NCBI GenBank assembly: GCA_900708905.1 | Contig: CAADRB010000025.1 | Location: 1,661,879 to 1,725,878 of the forward strand | From: Hymenolepis diminuta | Lineage: Eukaryota; Platyhelminthes; Cestoda; Cyclophyllidea; Hymenolepididae | Direction of reading: 5' to 3' | DNA length: 64,000 nt | Shown: piece after piece, positions 49,711 to 63,162 of the stretch | How positions within the stretch are numbered: the first letter of the stretch is position 1 | Layout: the number at the start of each line of letters is the position of its first letter | Program-made: the position numbers and the translations under genes | The notes under the pieces: generated by a model | The model's input: the letters and a program-made list of their open reading frames with translations, nothing else | Told to the model about the DNA's origin: nothing | The model's database searches: none

Positions 49711-52700
49711 TTGCTTCCTGTAATTTAGCTATGATTCACGCCCTAAGTTTGAAGAGCCAAAATGCACAAAATGGAGACTCACAGTCCTACTATTGTATTC
49801 AATTAGTAGACGCATTCGACCCCTTCATGGTGTCAAGATCATTAACTGATCACTCTCGATCTCCTATTAAGAATTCATTGTATACCTCTAATGTGTTTTA
49901 ATTTTATTTATTACAGAAGAAAACATACATCTGCAACTGGCCAAGTTTTAAGCATAAAACAGTGATCCCACTCTTCTATTCGCAGTTCCAGAGGGCTTGG
50001 TTAATATTTGTGAAGACAAATCAAACGATTAGTGATATTTAAAAGTTTGAGTTCTGGAACTAAGGATTTTTGCATGATTCAAGTTGCATTTTTTGATAGA
50101 TTTAGGAAGGTTCTTCTCATTTAGGCTAGACTATGAGAGTTACCGACATTTGTTCCAAAGAGTGGTGATTTGTGCTTTTTCTACATTTTCGTAAACCCGC
50201 GTTCTACGAAACCATTTCACATTCGAATGATAGCAGAAGATAGGTAACTTTCCGAATTTATCAATTTCGAAGGATTAGATAGCGACACCACCATTATTCT
50301 TTAATTTTCGGGGAGGTAAGTTAGTATATGTTCTTTTGATAGAGTAGATACTAGCAGAATGTTAAGTGAATTTAGCATAGTACATCTCAGCATTAATTTC
50401 AAAATGAAAGATGCAGACTTAGTTTAATGAAAGATTTCCTCATTCATAAATCAAATCGGAATGATGTCATTCTTTGACAACTGTGGAAGGAATAGTTTGT
50501 TTGATAAGAACGTTCAGACATCCTAGTTTTGAACGTGCAAAACTTTGTTCTTCCCCTTCCCTCAATCGTCATACCTGTCCATCGCCTGTCTGCCTGCATG
50601 ATTGTTGATCTTAAGTAAAATAAACAAAATTCTTGAATTCCCTGAGTTCTTCTAGAAAATTCTTAATGCTTGCAAATAGGAACTATATGCACGAGATCTA
50701 GGGGACCCAAAGACATAATCTTAATTAGATCACTTCTTAGCATATTATTTCAATTTCAAAAGTTAGACTTATCATCAAGACTTAATTGATCACGTGGAAC
50801 CACGAATCATACCCAAGTTGCCGTGTCTCGGGGGCAGTTTGTCCAGACAACGACAGTCAGAATACCACAAGATAAATGCATGGAAACACACGGACCATAC
50901 ACCAAGGAATGAAGTTGGTATTTCTGCTCCATAGCATAGAGCAATATCTTAGAATGGCATCATTACATCGCTGCTGCATCCTATCAAAAGTAAATACACA
51001 AATATTCTACCAACGGTACACCATTCCATTTTATCGGAAACACAAATATTTGTATAAAAACGACGAACTGTGATCGAAAATTATCTAAGGAATTTTTGTT
51101 TATTTAATATCGCTCGCAACTTAGCAATCCAGACAACATAATTACAGTTAGGGACACATGATTCTAGAATTGCTACAGATAACACATTTAGCAAAACACT
51201 GGACAGAAAGCGGATGATAAATGTGAAGACTTAAATGTCACGTAAACACGACTCTTTCTCTTCGCGAAAAAAATGATAAATGGGAAAATGATGAGAGTAG
51301 CTTGCAGATTAACCGAAACTCGAAAACTCATCAAGGGCATTAACAATTCACTAGCAATTAATTAAAACGAGCTGCTAGTTATTTGCTCACCAATCAAATG
51401 AGCAAGTATTATATAATATAAACATTAGTATAATACTTACATAATTCTTACATAAAATGATTAAAAATTTATCTCTTAGAATCTTTGATTTAGATATTCA
51501 AGTTATCAACAAACTGTGGGGTCTTAACGGCCCACTGATCAATCTGAGTGGTTGGCCTCACCACTTCAATATATCGTCCTATTTTGGCTGCCAAAAGTCG
51601 CCATTTGGAGTTGGATAAAATGTTTTAATAGTGCGCGGGTTTGCATATTTCACCTAAAATGAATTCCAAAAAACTAGCGGCCAGTTAATAAATCCACTTA
51701 ATTTTAAATTGCCAATCTTTCCCAGCTCAAGATACCTTTGTGTGTGGCCATATTAACGTTGAGTTTTATACAAAGCAACTGTGTTGTTTACTGCGAAGCT
51801 GTAAGATAAGAACATTTTTTTAGTAAATTTATTTTATTTATGCAAATAGACATGTTCCATTCGATAGGGTTCCGAGGTGTCCCAATATATATAAGGCTGT
51901 CTCTGTTGTTTCCCAGCAGATTCCTATTTTGTAAATAAGCCATTTACTTAAACTTTATGACATCTCCTCGCTTGTATCTATAGAAGCGTTGAGTAAATAG
52001 ACGCTTGTTAAGGAACATTTTACAAGTAAGGGAATCAGAAAGAAAGATGGCACAAAATGGCACAAAGGTGAGATGAAGCGACCATCTTGTCACGATGGCC
52101 ACTTCTGTCTCAAGCAGCATCATATTTTGATTGTGTAAATCTAAAGTCTAAGATTCTAACTGGTCCACTCTGCAAGTGGTTGCAAGTGTTTTCGTACTGA
52201 CTGACGAGGTTGTAAAGATAGCCCACTTCCACTTCTTAGCAGCGACGTGCTTGGCGTGTTATTCGACTTCTAAATTTGGTTACGAGAGGGCTGGTATTTA
52301 TTTGTCGTCTGAAGGAGATTGAATATGCATGCTTATTTCATTATCATCCTCTTACATTTATTCCAATTTCTAATGTAATAAGCCGTTATAATTAATCAAA
52401 ACTCATATCGGGAGAAAGTCGGAATATGTGTTTGGTCTCTATCACATTAAACCATATTTTGTCACGTTACTACCGCATGGATGGGAAATAAAAATCAGAC
52501 GAAAGAGTGAAATTAATTACGCTCTAGTAGCAGAGTGCAAATTTTTTTCATACCGAAAACCCCTGGACTAAGATTTATGCGAAGTAACACACTAGACAGT
52601 CAGTTTATCAATCTTTTTTCAACTAATCACCAAGATATCGTAGATATTGACTTTCCAATTAACGAACCTTGAAGTAATGAATCAGTTGACTGGTTATCTG

Positions 52701-55700
52701 ATTTGAAATTTGCATTCCTACCATTTCGGTGTAGATAATCAAGCTTAACACTCGGATATCTTCAACCTTATCACTTGATTTTAAAAATGGCCCTCATCTG
52801 GCATTTAAATAAACGGGCGCATTTTAAAATTTTTTTTCACGCAACAAAGAAAAACATTGCGGAGGCGATGAACTTGATTGTCGATAGTGTAGTCAGTATA
52901 AATCAAAACCGTCTGGATTTTGAAGCTTTTGATATATTTCTCATTTTTCATTTTTTACCAAATAACTAAAAAATGTTAAAAATAAATGTTTTTATTACTT
53001 GGAATTGAGACAAGTGTAAGGCGATTGCATAGTCGTGAGTTCATTTAGGCTAAATATGAATATTTCGGACAGGATGTGTCTGTTTCCGAATTACATAAAA
53101 TCAGTAAATATGGAGCAATATCTCCATTTTTCTGATATTGTTGTTTTGGTGTGACTATAGCTTACAGACCTCCGCGATTATATTTATTATATTCTTCCCA
53201 ACAGTAAAGCCACCTTAATGACCGCGATCGGGTTAGACTGACAGCTAAACTCCTACAGCTCTTTCCAAAATCAGTGTTAGACCACAGGTGTATTGGACAA
53301 TCAAGGAGGAATAAGAGGTGGAGAAGGGCAGAATGATCTGGAGAGAAGAAAACAGAATACCTGGGTATAAACGTATGAACAGCGCGTGTGGGCTTTAATT
53401 CATTTGAACATATTATTGAGCTACTATGAGGGTAATTAGCTGAATTAATCTAATTTATGCACCACCTCGGGACAATTACGACAAGTTAATCATGAACTAT
53501 TGCGTACTTACTGCGGATATTTAAGACAAAGCTCTCCAATTAAGTAAATTAAGACGACAAAATAATTATTCTCTCGTTCTTTACAATATAAAATTGTAAA
53601 ATGCGACCTCTCCTACACTCTTACTAAACATCCTCTTTCGGTGTCTAAATATAAAATGCGGATAAACAGTTAATTTAATTTCACATATTTGTAACCAAGA
53701 CATTTAATAACATTTTCATTATAAGGTGTTATTATAAAATGTTTTGTCGTTTAGAGGAGAAGGAATAGAGATTATATCATCGAATTTCTAAACGTATTGA
53801 AATGCGCCCATTAACTGCAACATTTCAAAAAATTATTTTTGCTTTGCAAGACAAAAATATTGTATCAATCAATCATGGAAAACGTCTGGATATGTCCGGT
53901 CATTCAAATATTCGGAATTTTAAAGGATACAATTAGGCGAAGTCAAAATCATCGGTTATTAATCGCAATTTTAAAACTGACGGGGTGTAAATTTTGAGTA
54001 TGTATTTTTGCGTAGGGTTCAAATATTTAAATCGAGGCTCTTAACGATTGGCATTTTAATAGAATGCTTTTCTTGATCGTTTCTTTAGTTCTGCTGCCCA
54101 TTGGAATAGTAAAAACTTGTTCATATTTTAATCGTCGGGAGGCATCTGCATAAGAGAAGGAATGAAGGAGTCTGAAACTGAATCCGAAAAACTTTTGTAA
54201 TACTCTATTGAATTATCGAAGCATTGATGTGCTCATATTTTTAAAAGGGGTTTAGTTAACTTCGAGGTTTTCTCATGTTTAAGTTTCGTGAACTGAGTCC
54301 CAGACTCAGAGATGAGATAATATCCATGTTATTCATAACCATTTCCAGGTTGGCCATGTTATTTCGATTCGTCTGCATCTTTTCAGCACGGCAATCCTCC
54401 CTAATGATTCATTATTCATATTCACCGTATCCAGAGTCAGTTTGGATAGATTTACTGTCGTAATGACTGTCGTAGATTTTCCATCAGATACATTAAATTA
54501 TTTACATAAATGAATACCAATTTACAAAATTATTACAAAGTAAATCAGAACGACGATTCATTATTTAAAATCTATGAGAGTGGAACAGATGGACGTATCA
54601 CTAAGTTACGTCACGTTAAATTACTTAACAAGTTGTAATTTGTCAAAAAAATGGATATGACAGGCAAGTATTCTCCTCCCACAAGATATATTTGACTCTC
54701 TTTTCTACCGAGAAATGAAAACTATTGGCTGCAAGTTAAAATAATTTATGTTTTAGTTGTAAAATAGTTAAAATTAACTGCTAATTAGAGTAAATATAAC
54801 CAAAATCGGGACCTTATTTGTAATAATAATAATGATAATAATAAATCTTAAGATTGAATAAGTAATGATAACAAAATTTTATTATTGTATCTATGCATTT
54901 TGAAACATTATAATGAAGAAGGCTTCCTGTAGAACTTCTTCAAAAGAGTTTATCGATCTCCATTCCATTATTCATAATCCGCATGATTCATCGCTTGGAT
55001 TTTACGATTGTGGTAGCCAGAGTTATTCAGTTAAGATGGAACATCCTCATAATGGTTAACAATAGGCGGTAGCTTTCCTTAATCAGAAGAACAAGAGTTA
55101 GATGTAGATCAAATTATATTGCAATGGCGTTATGGAAATGTGAGACCAAAAATCAAAGGTTGAGACACACAGACAGAAAGTATCAATATCGACATTTGAA
55201 CAGTTCAGGCAGATAAGATGAGTCATCGCAAGTCAGAAGAGGGTGAATTGTACATTCAAATCGGGCATAGGATGTGAATACTCGAATTTAAGCCAGCATT
55301 TTCCACAAAACCAAATAAGTTCAAAATATTAAGAAGCATAGAGAAAGTAATCTGTCAAGCATTTCTTTGTCTTTGCTCATTTTCTAAATCCCTATTGAGC
55401 TTCAATTTATTACTCAACCGCTTTTCTAATTTTCAGGTTGGTATCATCTCCTCGATCTTCCCTAATATTAATATTATTCTATTTAATGTTCCTCTCCCCC
55501 TATTTCTGATAGTTTGTAATACTTCTAAGAATAATTATTTGCACGTTTTCTTTATGCCACTTTGTGGAACACCAATGCCACGTTTTTCACTCAAACGTTA
55601 AACAGTGATTGGTACAATTTTAAATAATGCTGATTCCTCGACTTTTGAAAAAGGAAATGAATTATAGTGACAATACCGACCATCATAATTAAACAACCAG

Positions 55701-55703
55701 TAA
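49711..55703. other. Intergenic, no supported gene
   Basis: AT-rich with one TAA/TGA-type microsatellite. A block at 53280-53420 has faint similarity to LTR family 1 (GTATAAACGTATG, GCTTTAATT) but no definable ends. Other frames look like chance. Confidence 0.4.
54821..54844 (+). repeat. Imperfect (TAA)n microsatellite
   Basis: Tandem TAA/ATA units with one G interruption. Confidence 0.8.
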
Positions 55704-56065
55704 ATGAGTACTGAAGATTTTGAATGAAAATTTATCGATAATCAAGTGGATAAATTTGAGTTTTTCAAAGTGAAACAGTGGACTGTCCATAAAATGGATA
55801 CTGAACATCCTGAATTCAAAAATCAAATCAAAGGCACACTTTTAGAGGTCTTTTTTCGATCTTCTTCCCTTATTTCTTATTGGTGTTTAGTTATTCCACT
55901 TCAATTTTTTTTCCGCAATGGAAACCTCCAAAATTTCAGTACAATAAAAACAGTGATTATGAAAATTTTTTCAGGAACATTTGTGTTTTAGATAAACAAA
56001 TCTTGCAAGAATTCCAGGAAAATATAAGAATGGAAGAAAAGAACATTTTATTGTCGAAACATTAG
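55704..56065 (+). pseudogene. Small two-exon gene remnant with in-frame TGA
   Basis: From the ATG at 55704 (MSTEDFE) the frame meets TGA as codon 8 and then stays open through a lysine-rich, protein-like stretch (KQWTVHKMDTEHPEFKNQ) to a possible donor after 55847. A TTTCAG acceptor at 55939 leads, in matching phase, to 41 more codons (DYENFFRNICVLDKQ and onward) ending TAG at 56063-56065. A single substitution would account for the TGA, so a decayed small gene of about 89 codons is plausible. The donor (GTCTTT) is poor. No family is recognised. Alternatively translation could start at a later ATG, or both frames are chance. Confidence 0.25.
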
Positions 56066-57121
56066 TTCATGAAGATGTCTAGTGAGAAATTTTTATGTCA
56101 ATATGATGTGATATGAGATTTCCTAAGTTTTCTAAACTGTTATTTACTGCTAAATTTGAGCAGTTTAACAAAATTTGACAGTTTGACAATTTTTCGAATT
56201 TGTGCTCTACGTATGCCACCAAGAAACACAGTTTTAGATAATGCATGAATGTATTGAACAAGTGGAGTTCACAACCTTCGCCACCTGTCAAAGTGTATCT
56301 GTTTAAAATTTGCTAACTTCTGTAAATAATTTTATTTAAATAAATTTTATTTATTTCATTCTATTTTTATTTGAACTTTATTTTTAAAAAAGCAGATTTA
56401 TATATCAATAAATTTTAAAACAAGAGATGGTTTTAAACTATTAGTGGAGTTTGGATTGCAATTTAGAAGCTTTTATAATATAATGACAAATCATGTATTA
56501 AATTAAATTAAGGAAGTAATTAATAAGATATTTTTTACAAAATTTTACAATTTAGTAAACATATTCAAATCTTCAATGCTTATTAAAAGGTTAAATTATA
56601 GTAATTGTCTTTAAAATATTATGAATTCATTACTATACTTAAATTGTCAGTTACGCAGGTGACATTTAACCCTGTTGCTATGTATGTTTCATATTCATTT
56701 ACGCACTTGGATACGATCATTTTAAGTGCTCGATTATATTTTCTTCTTCAAAATATTTTAAAGCGGCTCTTATCCTGTCAGTAGTGCTATTTTAGGAATA
56801 GACAAAATTAGACTGGATACTCTTCGCGCAACTAAAAATATGCATGTAAGATCCCCTCCCAAATGAGAAGACCAAGAGCTGGGTTGGACACGTGTAGAGC
56901 TCATGGAAACTTGAATGACATTCTGATTAATGAAATTTTTTTATGATATGATATAAAATTTGCCATTTCTCCAAAGTGTTATTTACCATATAATCCATAT
57001 AAATTGGTTAATTTAACAAGGAAATTTGAACATATTCGAATTTATGATCTAGTTAGCCAATGGAGAACACAATGTAGATAATGCTAACTCTACAATCGTT
57101 GCTACCTGTCAAAGTGTATCT
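56066..57121. other. Intergenic, nothing supported
   Basis: Very AT-rich sequence between the remnant at 55704 and an LTR-like copy. A GCTACCTGTCAAAGTGTATC block at 57100 has a near match at 56276-56300 (CCACCTGTCAAAGTGTATC), a short direct repeat of unknown origin. Confidence 0.4.
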
Positions 57122-57486
57122 TATGGCGGATGCTGCACCAATAAGTCTTTTTGCTACACCAAAACAATCCTCCTAAGCAGTCCAAATAGCCTCTAGCAGA
57201 GTCCTCTCATATCAATTCAATCCCAAAATTAGCCAGGCTATGGGCAAAGTGGTAAGAACAAGAAAAATGTTGAGTGGAGATGGTTTATTGCTCGCTTCCT
57301 TGTATGTAAGTCGTTATCAAGAGCTTAGTCATTAAATACAAAATCACGCTGGGCTGCGGGAATCTTGACTGCTGACTGGCTGAAGAGGCTTCTGCCTACC
57401 CTTCCGCACTTCTTCTCTACGCGACCGGTTACACACCGCACTTTCCAAACTGTTCAATGAGCCTCGTTAGCTTTGCGAACTCCACA
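57122..57486 (-). mobile_element. LTR-like element (family 2), copy C
   Basis: A 365-bp minus-strand copy of the element at 12376 and 63163: on the minus strand it starts TGTGGAGTTCGC, has a GCAATAAACC block with AATAAA, then CTTGTTCTTACCAC, GAGGACTCTGC and TGGACTGCTTAGGAGGAT, and ends near GCATCCGCCATA. It is flanked on the plus strand by ATCT at 57118-57121 and ATCT at 57487-57490, a likely 4-bp target duplication. It is the longest of the three copies. No coding region inside. Confidence 0.55.
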
Positions 57487-60400
57487 ATCTATTTAAAAAG
57501 CTTAAATTTTGAAAAATAGATATTGCATTTAGCAAAATGAGGTTAATTCAATTTAATACATTCATAAATTGTTTCTATTTTTAACACTATCTCAAAAATG
57601 CTTAATGACAGAATAATTTTCATTGAAGGCACTTTAATATTGAAGTGATCCAAATTCTTGATCGATGTTGGATCTATATTTGCGATTCTTATTGATCTCT
57701 TATTGCTGACCTGAGTTTAAACTGATTTTGTTAATACATTCAATCAGATGACGCTTGAATCTACCTTCAGTGGAAATTAGCTCATAATTCATGCCCCTTT
57801 CGTTTATATTTATAATTGCAATGCGAAGCGGATTGTATAATTTTATGTCTGTAGTTCTATGTCCTGAAAGTTATTCTAATTTATAAATACATGCTCGTGC
57901 CACTTTTAATTTGATTCGATCGAATCTGTTACTTCTTCTATTTCCGGTAGGGAGGCGAAGCAGGGCTTTGCCATGCACTGAGAGTGCATTATCAATGCTA
58001 TGTCATAATCGTGCCACTTTCACGTCATAACCATGGCAGGTCACGACATGACGATTTTAACTGTCATTCATCGATTAGTTCGTTGCATAAAAAATCATAG
58101 TCTGCCGCATGGAATATAGAATTTCAATGATTGATTCAATCTTCTCCAGCCAGTCACAACTCAATGCTATGTGTATAAATAGATTTTTAATCACGTCGGT
58201 AACTCTCCCAAAAATAGACTAGTCTTGTCTGGTTATAACCCCGTTTCCTCCCTCTGTGGTCCGTGGAAATACGGCGCACCTCATAACAGTGGGCTTGACC
58301 ATACATTAGAGAAATTTTACTTTCTTCTCTGTTCGAACTTGTAAAATTGGTATGCTAAGAATAAGCTAACCTTTTAGCACTCATGTTATATCATCTTCAT
58401 TATGCCAACATAAATAATGTGCTCACAATTACACCTATACTTATGTCAATTGAAAGGATAATCGAGCAAAACTTACTGTGAACGATGAAGCATCAGTCTC
58501 TGTTGTCATCTCTTTTAAAGTAAACATATATTTTTATAAGGCAATAAGACTTAAAATCGCCGATGTGACGCATATGTAATCCTTTATGAGAAGATAAACC
58601 CTCTTAAAGTTCATCCCGATGGTTAGAGGGTTGGATATTACCAGTAAGAAAACTAAGAGTTGATCAGTGACCATAATGGAATTGCATAATAGGTGGAATG
58701 GAGATCGAGAGGAATGGAACAAAACACATCGTTAGGGCAACCTACCTACCTACCTCATAATGGAGCAGTGTGTGTAAAATTCAAAAGTCGGTAGGCAGGT
58801 CACTTTGAGTCAAGAGAGGAGGCCGTTTTGACAGCATCCACTAAAATAAAAAAATCATATCATATATTTGCTCTATAGGATGGAGGAGACAAAAGTGAAC
58901 CTATGCAAACCTGTGAACGTCCTCCCAAGAAGACAGAAAGATTTACTTTATTCAACAAATTTCGAATGTATTTCTATGAATTTTCGTCTGGGAATGTTAA
59001 AATTTGATCGCATTATCGCTTACTGTACCCAATAATCCTCCTTTATGTTAAAAATTTAACGTAAATTTATTTACAAACCTGATTATAACGGCAACGATAT
59101 AGACTATCGATACTACTTTATAAGTGATTACGGTTTTGTTTTAGCAGAATTACTTAAAATAGTCATTATTTTTAAATGACACAAAATTATGCTGGAATGT
59201 CACATTCTCCTTCCAAGGGCATTAAATCTAAAGTAATATGGGCGGTAGAAGATTAATTGCAAATTGCAATGGGTGCACATTTGGAAAACAAATTTCCAAA
59301 TTCAATTCAAATGTGGGTATGTATGCACTCAAGTTCTGTTTATTTAACGAAGCTTAAAATAAAGTAATAATTCACTAATCCCGCTTAAAACAGACATTTT
59401 TCAAACATCTTAAATGCATTATATTTTTGAGTAATTTTAAAACCCATGTATAGTTGTTTTTGCGGCAGAAATGTAGAAAAAATATAATTTTTGATTATGG
59501 GAAGCTACTGAAATCGGTTAACGGAAAGTTCGGTAAATGGTAAACAGATGGGGATCAAAAGATGTTGAGAGCATCGTCGGTGTTTTCAATCTTTTGATTT
59601 TTGAATTAGAGTGGGACAATATTTACTGACTTGTTCTCAAGTTCCAGAATTCAAACTTCATGAATCGTCTCCTGGATGACAGCAAATACTCGTCTGGGAT
59701 AATCAGTGCTTATTCACCGATCTTTTAATCAAGAAGAGTTCATCTTGACGCTTCAATCCATGTTTTTCTCCTGTGTTTGAGAGGGCAAAATTATCTTCCA
59801 TGAATTATGTAACAGCTTACAGCCTTAAAATATTTTGCATATTTGATTTACTCAATATTGCTATGGAGATTTGGTTCACATAATAAAAAGTGGCAGGATA
59901 GCAGACATTATCTCATCCATGATTCACGCAATTTTGATCTCGGGAATGAGATCAAACAAACAACACGTGAATTTTTCATTTAAATACCTTGAGTGAGTAC
60001 AACCTAAAGTTTTAACTCATCTCTACTCTTTTGAAATTGTAAACTGCGGAATCATCTGCCTTCTCAACCATTGGAAAAAAAATGAAGCATAGCGACAAGA
60101 CCAATCCTTCTTGATAAAGTAATACTGACCAATAAGTATGGATTATTATAGACGAGCACTTTGCTCCAATCCAGGGAGCGAATCACGAAATTTGAAATTT
60201 GGAGCATGAATTGATACTGTTATTCTATATCACTTGCTTAAAGAGTGCAACATAGTTTTGCAGTACTATGGAAAATGACAGCCTTAAGGATCGAAAAATG
60301 TTGACGAACTGGTACCAGAAGTCATCATGTGTCTCATCTTTCTAAAAGTAAATGAAAAAATTAATTAGTCTTGTAGAAATCACCAGTTGTTTGTAATCTT

Positions 60401-62014
60401 CGGTTCCTTTAAAATGCAGCAAGGAGTTCTACTGAATTCCCGACGAATAAATTTGAATATAATCATTTAAGTGATTAATAATTGCTCTTGTTTACTTTCT
60501 GAATTTACAAGACTGATAGCGTATTATTAATAACATTCAAAGTATCAATAAAAGACTTGAAAAAGCTAAAAGCCCACGTTACGACATAAGATCTTTACTT
60601 CTTTCTAGTGACCATACTGTACACGCTTGTGAGCTGCTTACCATGCATCATGGAACGGTTATAATCATATTTAAGAGCCATTGAATTACTTCTCGGAAGT
60701 CGATAAATGACTACAATCGGTTAGTATATTAATGATTGATGGTTTGAACGCCGCAGAATAGTTCTTAGGATTAGTATTAGCGAAGAGTAGGAAGTCAGGA
60801 AGAAAACGTTTACGCAGTAAGTCACTTGTTTTATTTATGAAGCTAATTAACATAAAACGGATAGCAGTGTAAGAATGTTGAGTCGATTGATGTTACCGCA
60901 CACAGAGATGAACACATAGATAGGGAAATGGCGTCGGATATGAAATATCATTAGGATGTATATAACATGGTAAATGGTCACAGAGCAAAGTATTTCAGAT
61001 CGGGAACAGATCGGCTGGGATACCCTAATGCAGATAGCTGGCCAAGATAACGTATAAAATATTAGAAACAGAGCAAAATGTAGACATTATCAGGATATTT
61101 TTTCGAGAAGAGAGTTTGCATACCTTTCATTTGCCGTCTGAGCAAGAAGCAAGGCCACTCAATTACGGGTTCAAGTTGTCCTAATCGGAAGGTTTTAGTT
61201 AGACTGGATAAGTTTTTTCACAAAGCCGAATTTTTGGGTTGTGCTCTAGGAAGCAGTCTGATAAGATTTTATTAGGCGCCCAGTTGTAAATTTTGGGGAA
61301 CAATCGAATCATTTAGAAATGCATTAAGCCCTAATAATTTGAGAAAACATGGAAATGAACAAAAACTGCACAAAACAGAAAAATTTTTCTAAAGGAGATA
61401 GGGAACGTTAATCTGATCTTCACAAATTTGAAAAAATTTTTCCTTCTATTCAACAAACTCATTAAATGCAGATATTGAAGGAGAGACAATAGTTAGTTGT
61501 TGTCAGTATTCTCTCTTGAGAGAAGTATTTTATATAGATGAGGCAAATATAGGCCGTTAATATTCACTTACGAAGTGATTGTAAACAATACTCTGGGTGA
61601 GAAGGTCTGTGAACAAGTGAGATCAAACAAATAGCGCTTTAATTGGGGAATTTGTTTAAAAAATTTCATATTCGAGGTCAAAGCAAATAAATGCACGTTA
61701 TTCTAATATGTGTGAGTTAAAATGACCCGAAATGTTTCATTTTAAACTATTCATAGTACAATCTGGATAAAAATGAACTCACCGAACTGATGTCTAAATC
61801 ATTTTATAGAAAAAAGATTGCTACGCTTTATTCTAATGACGTTGAACTTTGAACTCTTAATATAAAAAGATTTTCATTTAATTTAAATTTTAATGGATTA
61901 AATAATTGCCGAAGATTGGTTGGATATTTCAGTTTTTTTAAGTACAAATACAAAATCCAAGTAATAAAATACCTCCAAAATGTTATCAGACCCCTAAAGA
62001 CAGCAACATTGACT
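57487..62014. other. Intergenic, no firmly supported gene
   Basis: Contains the weak candidate exon at 58879 and a short frame at 59270-59317 that starts ATG (MGAHLENKF) and ends at a GTATGT donor. Nothing connects these into a gene model. No repeat shared with the rest of the window. Confidence 0.35.
58879..59007 (+). CDS. Candidate exon, unknown protein
   Basis: A TTGCTCTATAG acceptor, whose own TAG closes the frame upstream, is followed by 42 codons to TGA. The peptide is polar at first (DGGDKSEPMQTCERPPKKTE) and then aromatic-rich (FNKFRMYFYEF). A GT follows GGGAAT at 58996, so it could be internal or terminal. No domain is recognised and no partner exon of matching phase was found. Codon use is less AT-biased than the surroundings, which is the main support. 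Confidence 0.2.
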   Translation, partial: DGGDKSEPMQTCERPPKKTERFTLFNKFRMYFYEFSSGNVKI

Positions 62015-62524
62015 TGAAGAATAACTCTCTGTGCATTTCCAGAATCACTTTTTATTCACATTCCCTAATGACAATACTTCAGTTTTTCGTCCACGAAGGT
62101 GGAGTGACGTCTTTTATGTCTCTATGACGCACAACCCCTATTTTCCATGTCTAAGCGCGCACATCGGTTTCTCCCCTTTTCTATAACCGCCTCGTTTCAC
62201 CTAAAAAGCACATCCGCGCTCATGTTCTCGCGCGTCCTTACCCAAGTGATCCATATAAAGTTATCTTTGTTTTCCACACAGTAACAACGCACGCTTGTCA
62301 GTTATCAGCTCCTGCGCTTACTGCTTATCCGTTGGTTCCTCAGCCCGCTCTCCTCTCTATCTCTGTCTCTCACTCGTTTCATTCTCGTTGTGGCTTCCTT
62401 GAATACATTTTGATCTAATCAGCTCCTGGTGTTTCGCTCCATCCAAATAGTTACGAATTGATGACTGTTATTGTTGTTGTAGTTTGTTTGCTGTAAACCG
62501 TTGGTTGTTATCCTAACTCCAACA
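62015..62524 (+). mobile_element. Solo LTR-like element (family 3), copy 2
   Basis: A 510-bp full-length partner of 29230-29733 with the same TGAAG start and AACTCCAACA end. It is flanked by GACT (62011-62014) and GACG (62525-62528), a 4-bp duplication with one mismatch. A TATAAA at 62254-62259 sits in the position expected for an LTR promoter. No internal region is attached, so it is probably a solo LTR. Confidence 0.65.
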
Positions 62525-63162
62525 GACGAAAGATTTCGAATTTGGTACTGAAATGGTATTTGACTCTTTGACTAGGTTTGTATTTAATACTCCAGTTACT
62601 CTTTCAGCACGAAGATCCAAATAGGACAATTATTCAACCGCTTAAAATATATTAAATTAAAATTTTTGTAGTATTTGAGCAAATTCGCAAATGACGTAAC
62701 TAATATAATCATTTTTACTCTGGCAATTATCCAATATGGAGAAAGAAATATGGGTATTTATCAAAGTTGATTACCAAGGATAGCATTATCTGTAAAAATA
62801 TATTAAGTTTAATAAATCCAAGGAAAAAGTGTTTCAATTAAATGTGCCACCCTGAAAATCGATTAATAGAATGTAGTAGTCATAGTTACAATGTAGGGAC
62901 AAGCTTTAATTTATTATATATAAACGATGCATATATTTGACCATAAATTTACTTTCCTAAACTCGATTGTCTGATGTGTTACTTGTGTAAGTCAGTATTA
63001 ATGTTTTCATTGTAACAACCTTCTGACATGATCCCAGTCAATCTGCCACCTGTAAAGAAAATTATTTTTCGCATTTTCTTTCTCCCACCTCTTTTATGAT
63101 GTTCCTTCCCCTAATATTTACTTTTCTTTTGGTTCATCCATGTCACAATTTGCGTCTATCTC

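Noticed and set aside
51490..51624. Minus-strand frame with a KIGRYIEVVRPTTQID stretch faintly like ATP synthase subunit g
   Set aside because: No acceptor lies in the frame before the conserved-looking part except one that trims most of the similarity, and no downstream exon with the expected C-terminus was found.
53280..53420. Possible fourth copy of LTR family 1
   Set aside because: Similarity is faint and limited to a few words; it could be chance.
57990..58070. Imperfect inverted repeat around GTCATAATCGTG and CACGACATGAC
   Set aside because: The arms have mismatches and an offset, and there is no neighbouring feature that gives it meaning.
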